From Paraescarpia echinospica (taxonomy: Eukaryota > Annelida > Polychaeta > Sabellida > Siboglinidae), in the NCBI GenBank assembly GCA_020002185.1, contig CM034533.1, positions 52,099,568 through 52,163,567 of the forward strand: a stretch of 64,000 nucleotides of DNA. Direction: 5' to 3'. Position numbers and translations under genes: made by a program. The notes below the pieces were generated by a model. That model made no database searches and was not told the DNA's origin. It saw only the letters and a list, made by a program, of their open reading frames with translations. How positions within the stretch are numbered: the stretch's first letter is position 1; every line of letters starts with the position of its first letter. This document shows, one piece after another, positions 1 to 10,203 of the stretch.

Positions 1-19
1 AACATAAATAAATTCTGAT

Positions 20-1423
20 ATGGCACCTTGCAAACGGCAACTCAGGGCAAAACGACACCTAGTTTGCAACGACTGCCAGAGCTGGGTGTATTTTGCGTTG
101 TCTGGCTGTCCAAAATCATGGGCAGAGACCAAAAATTACGGATTCACCTATCGGTGTATGGGGTGTTTGAGGGTGGAATGTCTGATGAAGGAGGTGTGTA
201 AGTTGACGGATATAGTGAAGGAGATGGAGGCGAGACTCAACATAGAAATAGATGGAGCAGAGAGGGATGACGCGGAGAGAGTTGAGAATTCTACAACACA
301 GAAGGAGCAGAGCTGTGACACGGAGACTGAAGAAAGGAGACTGAGAGGAAGGAAGGTGACCGGTGTGAAGGAACAAGACATTGAGAAAACAGAGGGACGG
401 AGGAAAAGTGTTCGGCAGAGGAAGAGAAAACGGGCCAGTGGGGATAGATCAGCAGGTAGTCAGACTGTAGAGAACGAGGAGAGACACGACAGCGATACAG
501 GTGGTGAAGAGGTAGATACCACAGAGGCAGTTGGTAAGACTGTGAGACAGAAGACTGATGGAAGAAGACAGAGTGTTCAGCAAAAAACAGAAAACATGAC
601 AGGCGTGAAGGTGACAGGGGAGAAAGTGACCGTAGTGAAGGAGGTAGCCGGGGAAAAGGGACGGGAGAGGAGAGAAGAAAATGTGATGGGAGGAAAGAAG
701 AAGGGACGAAAGGAAGTGAGAGTAAATGTGCTAGAAGAGAAGATGACAGGAGGAAAGGGGACAAGAGAAAACACGACAGGAAAGAAGGGAATGGAAGAGA
801 ATGTGACAGGAGAGAAGACGACAAGAGGAAAAGACAACAACCAGACATATGCAAACCGGAGGAGCTACTCCGAGGCAGTGATTGAGGGGGCAAGGAGAAA
901 AGAGAGAGTGTTTATGGGCGATTCAATTCTGAGAAAAACAGACAAGACTATATGCGAGGGGAAGGACGTTGTTGTATGTCTACCGGGGGCTAGGATAGAG
1001 CATGTGACCGAAAGGGTAGAGAAGGTATTGGGGCATGGCAAGGGAGGGTCTATACTAGTACACGTTGGGACAAACAATGCAGACAAGGAGGGAACAACTG
1101 GTATAGTTCAGAAGTACAGACATCTAGTGAGGAAGCTAAAGAAGACAAGAGTGGAACAGGTTATTCTCTCAGGAATTTTGCCAGTAATGGGAGGAAGGGG
1201 GGCAAGATACAGAAACTGTAAGAGGATGGCGATCAACGCACTAGTTGAGCAGATGTGTGAGGAAGAGGGCGTGGGATTCATAGATTTATGGGGGTACTTT
1301 GTTGGGAGAGAAGATATGTACATGAGAGATGGCCTCCATCTAAGTGGAAAGGGGGCAGCAGTATTCTCAGAGAATCTGCTGCGATCTGTTGACAGTGGGA
1401 CAGGTTGCATCTATTTAAACTAA
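20..1423 (+). CDS. LINE ORF1 protein: PHD-like finger plus SGNH esterase
   Basis: 467 residues, with an in-frame TAA at 8-10 upstream of the ATG. Residues about 15-50 hold CxxC...CxxC cysteines with a W between them, like a truncated PHD finger. Residues about 55-290 are a very charged Lys/Glu/Arg/Gly/Thr-rich linker with repeated TGxK/TGEK motifs, probably nucleic-acid binding. Residues about 297-460 are an SGNH/GDSL hydrolase: GDSIL with nucleophile Ser302, HVGTNN at 348-353, and DGLH with Asp437 and His440. The block III residue reads N-N, as in other LINE esterases. Family knowledge: CR1-like ORF1 esterases of this kind; their substrate is not settled. The ORF is intact. Its stop follows a slippery heptamer. 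Confidence 0.85.
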   Translation: MAPCKRQLRAKRHLVCNDCQSWVYFALSGCPKSWAETKNYGFTYRCMGCLRVECLMKEVCKLTDIVKEMEARLNIEIDGAERDDAERVENSTTQKEQSCDTETEERRLRGRKVTGVKEQDIEKTEGRRKSVRQRKRKRASGDRSAGSQTVENEERHDSDTGGEEVDTTEAVGKTVRQKTDGRRQSVQQKTENMTGVKVTGEKVTVVKEVAGEKGRERREENVMGGKKKGRKEVRVNVLEEKMTGGKGTRENTTGKKGMEENVTGEKTTRGKDNNQTYANRRSYSEAVIEGARRKERVFMGDSILRKTDKTICEGKDVVVCLPGARIEHVTERVEKVLGHGKGGSILVHVGTNNADKEGTTGIVQKYRHLVRKLKKTRVEQVILSGILPVMGGRGARYRNCKRMAINALVEQMCEEEGVGFIDLWGYFVGREDMYMRDGLHLSGKGAAVFSENLLRSVDSGTGCIYLN

Positions 1424-4302
1424 ATTCGCAGGGGGGACTCGCAGAGAAGCCTGAAACTGGAGGCATAGATAAAGGCAGCAAAAATAATTCAGCAAAGAAC
1501 AGTCTGGAAAACTGTTCTGAAGCTGGGTATAAATGTGTTTGTTTAAATGCAAGGAGTATAGTAAACAAAAGAAATGAACTAAACATTATGGTAGAAGATA
1601 TTGACCCTCACATAATAGGTATAACCGAATCATGGGCAACCACCGATATATCAGATGCCGAATTGGGACTGACAGGATATGTAATGTTTAGGAAAGATAG
1701 AACAGGAAGAAGGGAAGATGGAGTTATTTTACATATTAAAGAATCTATCCAGGCTTATGAAATAAAATTAGACAGAGAAGCAGATTGCGAAGAAGCTGTT
1801 TGGTGTAACATAGTTACAGGAAACTCAACGTTAACGGTTGGATTAGTTTATCGAAGTCCAAACATAAGCATAGAAGAGAATGAAAAAATACAAAACGCTA
1901 TAAGGGAAGTGAGCAAACGGGACTGTGTTATTATGGGGGATTTTAACCATGGGCATATAAAATGGAAATCTCTACAGAGTATGGGTAGTGAGGACCACAA
2001 GTTTTTTAGTTTTAGTACAAGATAGTTTCCTTTCTCAACATGTGCTAGAACCAACCAGGGGAGAGAATGTGTTAGACTTAGTTTTGTCCTCACAGAATGA
2101 ATTAGTTGACAATGTTAAATTATGTGAGCCTCTGGGAAGTAGTGATCACAACCAGATACATTTTACCATCAAAGTAAAATCAGAAAGAAATAATAAAAAG
2201 CAGTTGAGGAGAAATTTCCACAAAGGAAGATATAAGGAAATGAGGAAATATTTAGCAAAGATAGACTGGAATAATACACTGAAGAATAAGACAGCAACAG
2301 AATGCTGGAATATCTTAAAGAATGAAATAGAGTGCATCGTAGATAAATTTGTTCCCTTCAAAAAACAAGGGAAACGGACCAGAAAGAAATACTTATTGAA
2401 AGAAGCCATTAGAAAAATTAAGTATAAACAAATGATGTGGAAGTCATATAGACGTACTGGCAATGACGAAGACTACAACATTTATAAAGAAGCACTAAAC
2501 CAAGCTACAGCTGAAATTAGAAATTCAAAGAGAAGCTATGAACATAAATTAGCTTGTAATATAAAACATGACAACAAGAGTTTTTATGCGTATGTTCGAA
2601 GCAAACAGAAAGTTCAGGATAAGGTCGGTCCTCTAGAAGATAGTGCTGGAAATATAATATCAGAAGGATTCTTAATGGCTGAAGACCTAAATGAGTATTT
2701 TAGTTCAGTGTTTACCAGAGAAGACACTAGTTCACTGCCAGTACCAGAGGCTAAGTTCAAGGGGGCAGAATCAGACTATTTAAGACAGTTAATTGTAACC
2801 CCAGAAATGGTAGCTAAGAAAATTAGGGCTATGAAGGATAATAAATCACCTGGAGTGGATGGTATTCCACCCAAACTACTAGTGGAAATTGTAGAACAAA
2901 TTAGCATACCGCTTGCAACAGTTTTCAACTTGTCATTAGAAGAGGGAGTGGTTCCTTTAGAATGGAAAGAAGCAAACATTATACCGTTATTTAAAAAAGG
3001 TTCGAGAAACAAGTCAGAGAACTATAGACCAGTAAGTTTAACATCAGTGATTTGTAAATTATTAGAAAGACTAATTAAAGATCACATGGTGGATTTTCTT
3101 GTTAAACATAACTTGATAAACCCATCTCAACATGGGTTTCTAAAAGCGAGGTCATGCTTAACAAATATGTTATGTTTTTTGGAAGATATCACTAAGTGGG
3201 TAGATGATGGATCACCAGTAGATATCATCTACTTAGATTTTCAAAAAGCTTTCGACAAAGTGCCACATCAGAGATTACTGCTTAAACTAAAGCCCATGGC
3301 ATAGGAAATGGTATAATTAACTGGATAGAAAAATGGCTGATTGACAGAAGACAACGGGTAGTTGTTGATGGGGAGGCTTCAAACTGGAAATCAGTTTTGA
3401 GTGGGGTTCCACAGGGATCAGTACTGGGACCTATATTATTCTTAATATATATAAACGATTTGGACGATGATATAGCTAGCAAGGTGTTGAAATTTGCAGA
3501 TGATACAAAAGTGTTTAGAAGGATTGAAAGTGATGGTGATAGACAGCATTTACAAGATGATCTTGACAGGTTGATCAAATGGTCTGAAAAGTGGCAAATG
3601 TTGTTCAATTTTGGGAAATGTAAATGCCTCCACACAGGATATGGGAACGAATATGTAGAATATACAATGGGGGGAACTGTACTAAGTACTACTGTAAAAG
3701 AAAAAGACTTAGGGCTGACAATTAGTGCTGACATGAAGGTTTCAGAGCAGTGTGGAATTGCAGCTGCAAAGGGAAATCAAATCCTTGGATTGATTAGGCG
3801 AAATATAGCATATAAAGAAAAAGAACTAATAATACCACTGTACAAAACAATAGTTAGGCCTCATTTAGAATATTGTATACAAGCGTGGAGGCCATACCGC
3901 AGGAAGGACATAGATATGCTAGAAAGAGTACAGAGGAGAGCGACTAAAATGATACCAAAACTGAGGGATCTTAGTTATGAAAAACGCCTAAAAGAATGTG
4001 GTTTAACAACACTAGAGACCAGGAGATTGAGAGGAGATCAGATAGAAGTGTTTAAAATATTGAATGGTTATGAAAATATTGATAGAAATATGTTTTTTTC
4101 AGTTAAGAAAGATAGAAAGACTAGAGGACATGAAGTTACATTAGTAAAGGAGCAGTGTAGATTAGACGTGAGAAAGTTCTCATTTTCACAAAGGACTGTG
4201 AATGAATGGAACAGATTATCTGATGATTGTGTGGGTGCTAGTAGTGTGAATATGTTTAAAAATAAAATCGACACATACCTCAGAAGGGCTGGATATATGT
4301 AG
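1393..4302 (+). pseudogene. LINE ORF2: endonuclease and reverse transcriptase, two frameshifts
   Basis: The first part is an APE-type endonuclease (LNARS, TESW, GDFN, and SSDHN as the Asp-His block). A reverse transcriptase follows (SPGVDGIP, NYRPVSLTS, DFQKAFDKV, GVPQGSVLGP, and FADD at 3493-3504), then a typical C-terminal region. The frame opens inside the end of ORF1 and overlaps it by about 30 nt. Two single-base lesions break it: an extra T in the run at 2002-2007, and a missing A near 3289-3291. Otherwise the frame is open to 4302, so the element was active recently. Expected products are nick-primed (TPRT) integration enzymes. Confidence 0.88.
1414..1420 (+). promoter_or_regulatory. 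candidate -1 ribosomal frameshift site (TTTAAAC)
   Basis: The heptamer T TTA AAC lies in the ORF1 reading frame directly before the ORF1 TAA at 1421-1423. ORF2 is open in the -1 frame from 1393 and has no ATG before its endonuclease domain. A -1 slip here would join ORF1 to ORF2. UUUAAAC is an established efficient slippery sequence in other systems. I see only weak stem potential downstream (GCCT...AGGC near 1451-1466). Use in this element is inferred. Confidence 0.5.
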
Positions 4303-4402
4303 ATAAAAGGGTTGGACTCTAGATAAACCAAAGGGCTTCCTTGTCCACCTGCCATCTAGAGTTAATTCACTGGATGGCAATCTTGTTAAATCTTGTTAAA
4401 TG

Positions 4403-4639
4403 TCCGATAATAAGAATGTTTAGATCAGAAACCGCAGCCGACATGATTACGGCCGACGCCATTTCTGATCGTTACAAGACAAAGGAAAACCACGAAAGCA
4501 AATATAAAACGAACGATACTCAGCTGTAATCAGCGCTCGAACGGTCTTCCTTTCGCGTGTTGGTAGACGTCAACGAAGTGTGACCGTTTGAACTTAATCT
4601 AATTGATCTATACGATATACAAAAAGTTAGAAATCAAAA
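4403..4639. other. short unassigned spacer between two elements
   Basis: Between the LINE 3' end and the Ngaro-like element. I see no coding signal or repeat that I can name here. Confidence 0.4.
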
Positions 4640-4717
4640 TTTATAAGTATCAGGAAATACACGACATGACGCACAGCTACCCAACGCAGAAGTGACTCGG
4701 TTTGTTAGCCACTCTGG

Positions 4718-5005
4718 ATGGATGCAATGAACGGACCGCAGGTTGCCGCCCCCACTGGCTCTTCCTTTCGTAAGAGTAAAGGCAGTGGGTTTAAGCGACA
4801 AACCAGGCCCTGCTTCACATTCAACTGCGGTGAGGTCTGCAGTGCTGACACCTGTCGCTACAGACACTCGTGTCAGCGTTGTTCAGGTCCCCACTCGGCT
4901 GTCAGATGCAACAGACCGCAGCCCAACTCAGCCGGACAGTCAGCAGGGACCACTGTTTCTCGATCGACGACCGCCGGTGTGCGACCAGCTTGGTACAGGA
5001 AGTAA
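4718..5005 (+). pseudogene. Gag C-terminal zinc-finger fragment
   Basis: Residues about 32-64 contain C-x8-C-x4-C-x3-H followed by C-x2-C-x3-H-x4-C, the same double finger as in the 24.1 kb copies. The upstream part of Gag seen there (a W- and Y-rich helix segment) is not recognisable here. The frame runs into a stop at 5005 while the RT frame starts in another register, so a frameshift separates them. Confidence 0.6.
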
Positions 5006-5006
5006 A

Positions 5007-6543
5007 ATGCCCACACCAGTCTCCCCCACTGCGCTTGCTCAAGTTCTCACTGGTTATGATAAAAATTTTGCAACTTACCTTGTTGATGGTTTTAAACACG
5101 GTTTTAAAATTGGATGCTATGGTTTACCACTGCAGATAGGTCAATATGTCAGAAATCTCAAATCCGCTGATGAGTTCCCTGTGATCATAGATCAGAAAAT
5201 AGCAAAAGAATTGAAGTTAGGCAGAATTCTGGGCTCATGTCATGTACCTCCTAACATGAATAACTTTAGGGTTTCTCCATTAGGAGTAGTACCTAAGAAG
5301 GTCCCAGGGGAATCCCGTACAATACACCATTTGTCTTACCCGGAAGGTTCTTCCATTAACGATTTTATTCCTACAGAGGTCTCGTCCGTTCAGTATGCCA
5401 AAATACAGGATGCAATTAATTTCATTACGCATGCATGTCTTTATGGCTTAGGTAGATATTGAGTCTGCATTCCGGATTATTCCCGTCTCACCATTAGACA
5501 GACCATTACTGGGTTTTCAATGGCACGGCAAATTTTTCATGGATGCAGTTCTACCCATGGGTTGTTCCAGTTCATGTGCAATTTTTGAGCGTTTTAGTGC
5601 TGCTTTGGACTGGGTAACACGGCATAAATTAGGAGTTACAGCCATTGTATATGTAATTGACGACTTGCAGGCTTTCATTAATCTATGTGCAGAACTTGGG
5701 GTACCATTAGCAGCTAATAAAACAGTGACCCCATCTCGAGTAATCACTTTCCTTGGTATTACTTTGGATGCAGAACGCATGGAAGCTAGGTTGCCAAAGG
5801 ATAAGTTAGAAAAGGCTAAACTGCTGCTGAGTAATTTCCAGAGGAAGCACAAGGTAACTCTAAAGGAATTACAATCGCTCCTTGGCGTATTAAATTTCGC
5901 CTGTGCCGTCGTACCAACAAGGGCCATTTTAAGAAGATTAATCGATTTAACAGCGGGGTTTCAGAAACCTCACCATCATATTCGTTTGACTAGCCAGGCA
6001 AAGCTTGACTTGCAGGTATGACAAGACTTTTTATGTCAATTTAATGGCAGGTCCTTTTTTCTAGATGATAATTTCTTGACAGGTGATTACTTACAACTGT
6101 ATACTGATGCTGCAGGAGGTATAGGCTTTGGGGCTCTGTATGGCACTGAGTGGTTTTATGGACAGTGGCCGGTAGCGTGGCGTTCGTACAATATCTCTGT
6201 ACTGGAGCTGTATCCTATTATGGCTGCAGTGGCAGTATGGGGAAGCAGGTGGTCAAACAGAAGTGTCTGTTTTTATACAGACAACGAATCACTTGTTCCA
6301 GCTATTAACAAGCAAACTGCCCGTGATCCCAGCATTATGGCGTCAATTCGTACAATGGTGTTAGCATGCTTGCGTTTTAATATCAATTTCAGTGCATGTC
6401 ACATACCGGGTAGAAACAACATTTTGGCTGATAAACTGTCGCGTCCACAGGTACAAGAATTCCGAGCATTGGCACCATGGGCAGATGCCAACCCACAGGA
6501 AGTTCCCTTCAGTGTCTCCCCAGTCGCCTTGGGGAATCTTTAA
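5007..6543 (+). pseudogene. Ngaro-like reverse transcriptase and RNase H, broken
   Basis: The RT begins near a PTPVSP motif and carries RVSPLGVVPKK, IHHLSYPEG, DIESAFRIIPVSP, DAVLPMGCSSSCAIF and the VIDD catalytic block. The frame breaks near 5455. Directly after VIDD there is an in-frame loss of about 14 codons relative to the 25 kb copies. A TGG to TGA change near 6017 stops the frame. RNase H follows (6076-6543) with YTDAAGG, ELYPI, FYTDNES and ADKLSR, so its D-E-D-D set is complete. These enzymes make and process the cDNA of a circular intermediate in this class. Confidence 0.8.
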
Positions 6544-7428
6544 GTGTTTTATTACAGGCCTCATTGGCTCCATCAACGAGGACCCACTATGAGCGGGCAT
6601 GGGGTAAGTTGGTAGTGTTTTTTTCAGTCACTGGGCATGCATCCTTGTCTGCCAATCTCGGTAGAAATAATTATGCTCTTTGTGGCACACATGCATGCTG
6701 GAGGGTTAGCCCCAACATCTATTGTTTCCATCGTTTCAGCAGTAGCGTATTTTCACAAGATTAATAGGTTTCCCAATCCAACTACTAGCTTTATCGTGCA
6801 CAAGTTATTAGTTGGTGCACGAAATTTGGGGTCTTTGCCTGATGTCCGCCTGCCTGGCACACTACCCATCCTCACTCGCTTAGTTCAAGCACTCCCAACT
6901 GTGTTCTCTCTACAATACAAATGTACTATGCTACGGGCCATGACGGTCCTTGCATTTAGAGCATACCTGCGAATAGGAGAAATGGTACCGAGGGCAATGC
7001 ACACGGTACAAGGCTGTTTACATTTGGGAGATGTTATGCTATCTGGTGACCTCATTACAGTGTCGTTTCGTCGTTTTAAGCACAGTACACGACAAGGCCC
7101 ACAATCTCTGCAGGTAAGGGGTGAATGCTTACAAGGTTCTGCCATTCACCCAGGAGCAGTGTTATGGGAATTCATTCATGCCAGGGGCCCAGTACAGGGT
7201 ATCCTGTTTGCATATCCGGATGGTACGCCTATGTTGCGGAGTGAATTTGACGTGTCCCTAAAACGGCTCCTCAGTTTTTGTGGCTACCAAACTAGTTCAT
7301 TTAAAGGTCACAGCTTTCGAATTGGTGCTGCTACAGCAGCAGCCTTGCGAGGGGAATCTGACGCGCAAATCAGGGCAGCAGGCAGGTGGACGTCGGATGC
7401 TTTTAGGAAGTATATCCGACTTGCGTAA
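6500..7428 (+). pseudogene. tyrosine recombinase, catalytic half intact, one frameshift
   Basis: The N-terminal core-binding part (LAPSTRTHYERAW) lies in one frame up to about 6640, the rest in another (6637-7428). The catalytic set is visible: Arg in AYLRIGEM, HSFR, GRW, and the nucleophile Tyr in KYIRLA at the very C-terminus. This is the Ngaro/DIRS type that integrates a circular DNA through a covalent phosphotyrosine. It is the only copy in the window that still encodes the whole catalytic domain. Confidence 0.82.
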
Positions 7429-7460
7429 GTATTTGGTCAAAGGTTTGATGTGTTTCATAC

Positions 7461-7513
7461 GGTGGGGTGGTCACAGGTTCCTCTTGGTGACCTTGTGGCG
7501 GAATGGCCCCACC
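7461..7513 (+). promoter_or_regulatory. nested hairpin after the recombinase ORF
   Basis: Outer arms GGTGGGG (7461-7467) and CCCCACC (7507-7513) enclose inner arms GGTCAC (7469-7474) and GTGACC (7487-7492). The same nested structure follows the recombinase in all three copies at 22-36 kb, with a compensating base-pair change. Likely a conserved terminal structure of the element. Confidence 0.6.
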
Positions 7514-7818
7514 TTTTTGTAATTGCATGGTGGTGGAATGTTTGTATTGTTTGCTTAGGTTTATATTCCGTTGGTAGAAAAAGAAGTTGAAAAATGTTGC
7601 AACACTTTCCCAAATTTCGGTTTGAAAACAGGGGCATATCCCCAAGTGTTGAATGTGTTGGGTTGTGGTGCGTCGACAGGCTTTTTGTTTTACAAACGGT
7701 ATATTTCTCCTTATGTTTATAGAGGATAGGCGGAATGGCCCCACCTTTTTGTAATTGCATGTGTCTATTGGTGGTGGAATGTTTGTATTGTTTGCTTAGT
7801 TTATATTCGTATTGGTTT
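7497..7818 (+). repeat. pair of ~70-bp direct repeats (candidate split direct repeats)
   Basis: A segment starting GGCGGAATGGCCCCACC and rich in TTTGTATTG occurs at about 7497-7560 and again at about 7731-7810, 233 bp apart, with a few differences. Ngaro elements end in split direct repeats (A1-B1-A2-B2), so these are plausible B1/B2 or A2 parts. The assignment is inferred. Confidence 0.5.
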
Positions 7819-8659
7819 TATACCTCTATAGCGACAAATGTATGTCTGTAATATTGTCGTCATGTTGTAGGAATGTGTGCCTGAGAAACTTTGATGGGGC
7901 TGTACAATGGTTCAGTTTCCCATCTCGTTTGCATGTTAGACATCACATTCCTACTATTTTTATGCCCAAAACTGGCTGCATTAGAAGCAATCCACTTTCC
8001 AATCAAAAACGTCTTCCTTTGGTCAATTTCAATTCTCAAACTACATCGGACTTGTGTTGGTTATTGCATAAATATATTATCAGACACCCGTTTCGAACAA
8101 AAGACAATCAGGGAGACACTCCTGGCCTTTCATAACTCCATTACCATAAACTTACAGAACATACTATGTATCATAAAACATAATATAAACTTCAATATAT
8201 TACTAAAGCAAACCAACTTAGAAGAAACGGTCTACTCATCTTACATAATCTCATCTCCAATACTGTGATAAGCCAAATACTGAGCCCAGTTATTCCTGGC
8301 ACGCGACGACTCTGGGACCGTTCCACCGGTGCTGGACCATCGGTGATCTTGTTCAACATGGGTCCGATTGAATGATTTGAATATAAATACAAGAATTATG
8401 TCGCAGCAGCTTAGTATACGCTTTGGTGAAGTTAATCATAGCGTACGTCAAAGAATATACTGTGTTTGGTGGCATGTTACCACCCCCATGACATAATCAT
8501 CGATTTACCTTTAAGGAAAGAAGATCAACACCAAGACGTTCACATATCAGTTTAGTGCATATTGCCATGAGTGAGTGTTCACAAGATGTATGTCGACGTC
8601 GGGTCTTCTATGCGGCGTTAACAATGATCAGCTAGTCAGTTTATATTCGAATACATACA
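7819..8659. other. no gene recognised
   Basis: AT-rich sequence after the Ngaro-like element. Open frames at about 7812-8268 show no domain and are probably chance or decayed element tail. Confidence 0.4.
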
Positions 8660-8800
8660 TATCTAGCGCTACTACAGAGCGCGATGTGGTAGTATTTAAA
8701 CTCTCAGCGAGATATTCTGGGTTCGAATCCTCTTGCAGCCGTTTCGAATCTTGGGCAAGATCTTTCACTCTACTTCGTTCTAGTTCACTCATATGCATGA
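8660..8800 (+). repeat. tRNA-derived SINE remnant
   Basis: A perfect RNA polymerase III B box (GGTTCGAATCC, 8720-8730) is preceded by a weak A-box-like GTGGTAGTATTTAAACTC. It is followed by GGGCAAGATCTTTCACTC, similar to the conserved central part of widespread metazoan tRNA-SINEs. Too degraded at the acceptor side to be a tRNA gene. Confidence 0.5.
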
Positions 8801-10182
8801 ATGATTGCCTGGTCATAGACAGTGATGTATATTTATGTACGAATAATTTGCGCAGTAATTACAGCGATACTGTATACTTCCCAGAGAAGTCGAAACGGTG
8901 TTCGGTTGAAGAGGCCGGCCAGGTAGTAAAGTGTAAAGAGCTTCGAGCAGTGTTATGGACCGGATACCGCACTATATAAGAACTTACCTTTTTACTAGTT
9001 ATGGTCTTCAAACAAGTTTATAATTGGCAACATCACTCAAACCAACCATACTGTTCAATGTTGTAACGGCTTTATTAGTAATATAAAATGTGTACCCACA
9101 TGTTCAATGCTACAGTGTATAGGAAACCATCTTTATTTCAAACAACTGGAATCAGACCATTATATGACTGATCAATTAGATAGATGTATATTTTGCAAAA
9201 CAATTATTACGATATTCAGTTGTGCTATTACTGTTTACTTATGGTAAGAAAACACATATGACAACATTTGTGTACAATTTATAAAGCAGCTTGTAGGGAA
9301 TGGATCTTTGATGATTAAACATCGACACGTTTTTATTTGCCTGCTAAACATACATAGTTCTACCTAATTATATCTAACGAAACAACCAACGAACAAAATG
9401 TTAGTAAGTAGTGCAACCTGTGTTATGAAAACAAGCAATATAACAAGTTATTTCAAATTAGCAAAACATACAATTTGAATACATTTCTGAATGGGCAGTC
9501 ACACTGGAAAGTAGGTATCTTCGTAATATTCTTTGCGTTAATTGTGTTTTTAAAGTTAATGTGAGTGTCATCTTAAGGTCCTTCAACTATTGATTGTTGT
9601 ATTTTACATTTGATCATACCTTTGTTAGTGACACACATAAATACTACTAGATGTTAACAATATCATAGTTGGTACATGTAACCATTATTAATATACACAC
9701 CATGGGTTTTACATAGGATACGTGACAATACATTTCATGGCTAAATCAAACGTTCAAGATATGTTGAACTGAAAGTTGAGAAGAACAACAGTTACTTCCA
9801 AAATAATACACTATTAATATTAATAATGTTATCTCACAGTTTCCTCTTGTACCCATCTGCATGTTATCTCACCTTCTCACATTTAGAATCAATAATTTCA
9901 CATCCGTGTGAACCCTAACATACAGAACAGTGTTATATATAATTAAATTAGTATCCGCGTTTGTGGGTGCGCGTGTTTGTTTATATATGCATACCTTTAT
10001 ACGCATGTGTTTCTTAATAAATGCATAATTAATTAGGAAACATTATAAAGTATTATTTGGCAAAGCAAACGTTTCCTAGTTAGGTGAAGGTGCTTAGTTA
10101 GTCACTACGTCGTTGGTTGAGAAACCGTGGTCAGGTCTGTCATTGTCGTTGTCCGGAATGTGTCTTTTCAGGTGAACTCTTC
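8801..10182. other. intergenic, nothing recognised
   Basis: AT-rich sequence downstream of the host gene on the minus strand. It probably contains that gene's 3' UTR at its right end, but I cannot place a poly(A) site with confidence. Confidence 0.4.
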
Positions 10183-10203
10183 TTATTCCGCTGCAGTCCA
10201 TGA
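10183..10203 (-). CDS. terminal coding exon (SWTAAE, stop)
   Basis: The acceptor TCCTTTACAG precedes TCATGG. In phase 0, as set by the previous exon, it encodes six residues and a stop. In another phase the exon would read longer (to about 10100), so the exact C-terminus is uncertain. Confidence 0.5.
   Translation of the reverse strand, partial: SWTAAE

Larger units (their letters stand above)
1..4402 (+). mobile_element. CR1-like LINE, nearly full length
   Basis: Two-ORF non-LTR retrotransposon. ORF1 has a PHD-like finger and SGNH esterase, ORF2 an APE-type endonuclease and reverse transcriptase. The PHD plus esterase ORF1 is an established hallmark of CR1-like elements. The 3' end carries two copies of a 10-bp repeat (AATCTTGTTA) near 4379-4401, in keeping with the short terminal repeats of CR1 elements instead of a poly(A) tail. 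Only two single-base indels break ORF2, so the copy is fairly young. A more decayed copy of the family lies at 14070-14535. The 5' end may continue left of the window. Confidence 0.85.
4640..7818 (+). mobile_element. Ngaro-like tyrosine-recombinase retroelement, 5'-truncated and decayed
   Basis: Order: zinc-finger gag end, DIRS/Ngaro-type reverse transcriptase, RNase H, tyrosine recombinase, then a hairpin and two direct repeats of about 70 bp. No Dam-type methyltransferase lies between RNase H and recombinase, which favours Ngaro over DIRS1 or PAT. The gag amino part is missing. It is related to, but clearly diverged from, the three copies at 22-36 kb and gives a reference for what they lost. 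The left edge is approximate. Confidence 0.8.

Noticed and set aside
116..1410. Several minus-strand open frames of 70-200 codons opposite the LINE ORF1
   Set aside because: They are antisense shadows of a biased purine-rich coding sequence; low complexity and no domain.
8700..8735. Functional tRNA gene at the GGTTCGAATCC box
   Set aside because: No acceptor or anticodon stem; a SINE-like body follows.
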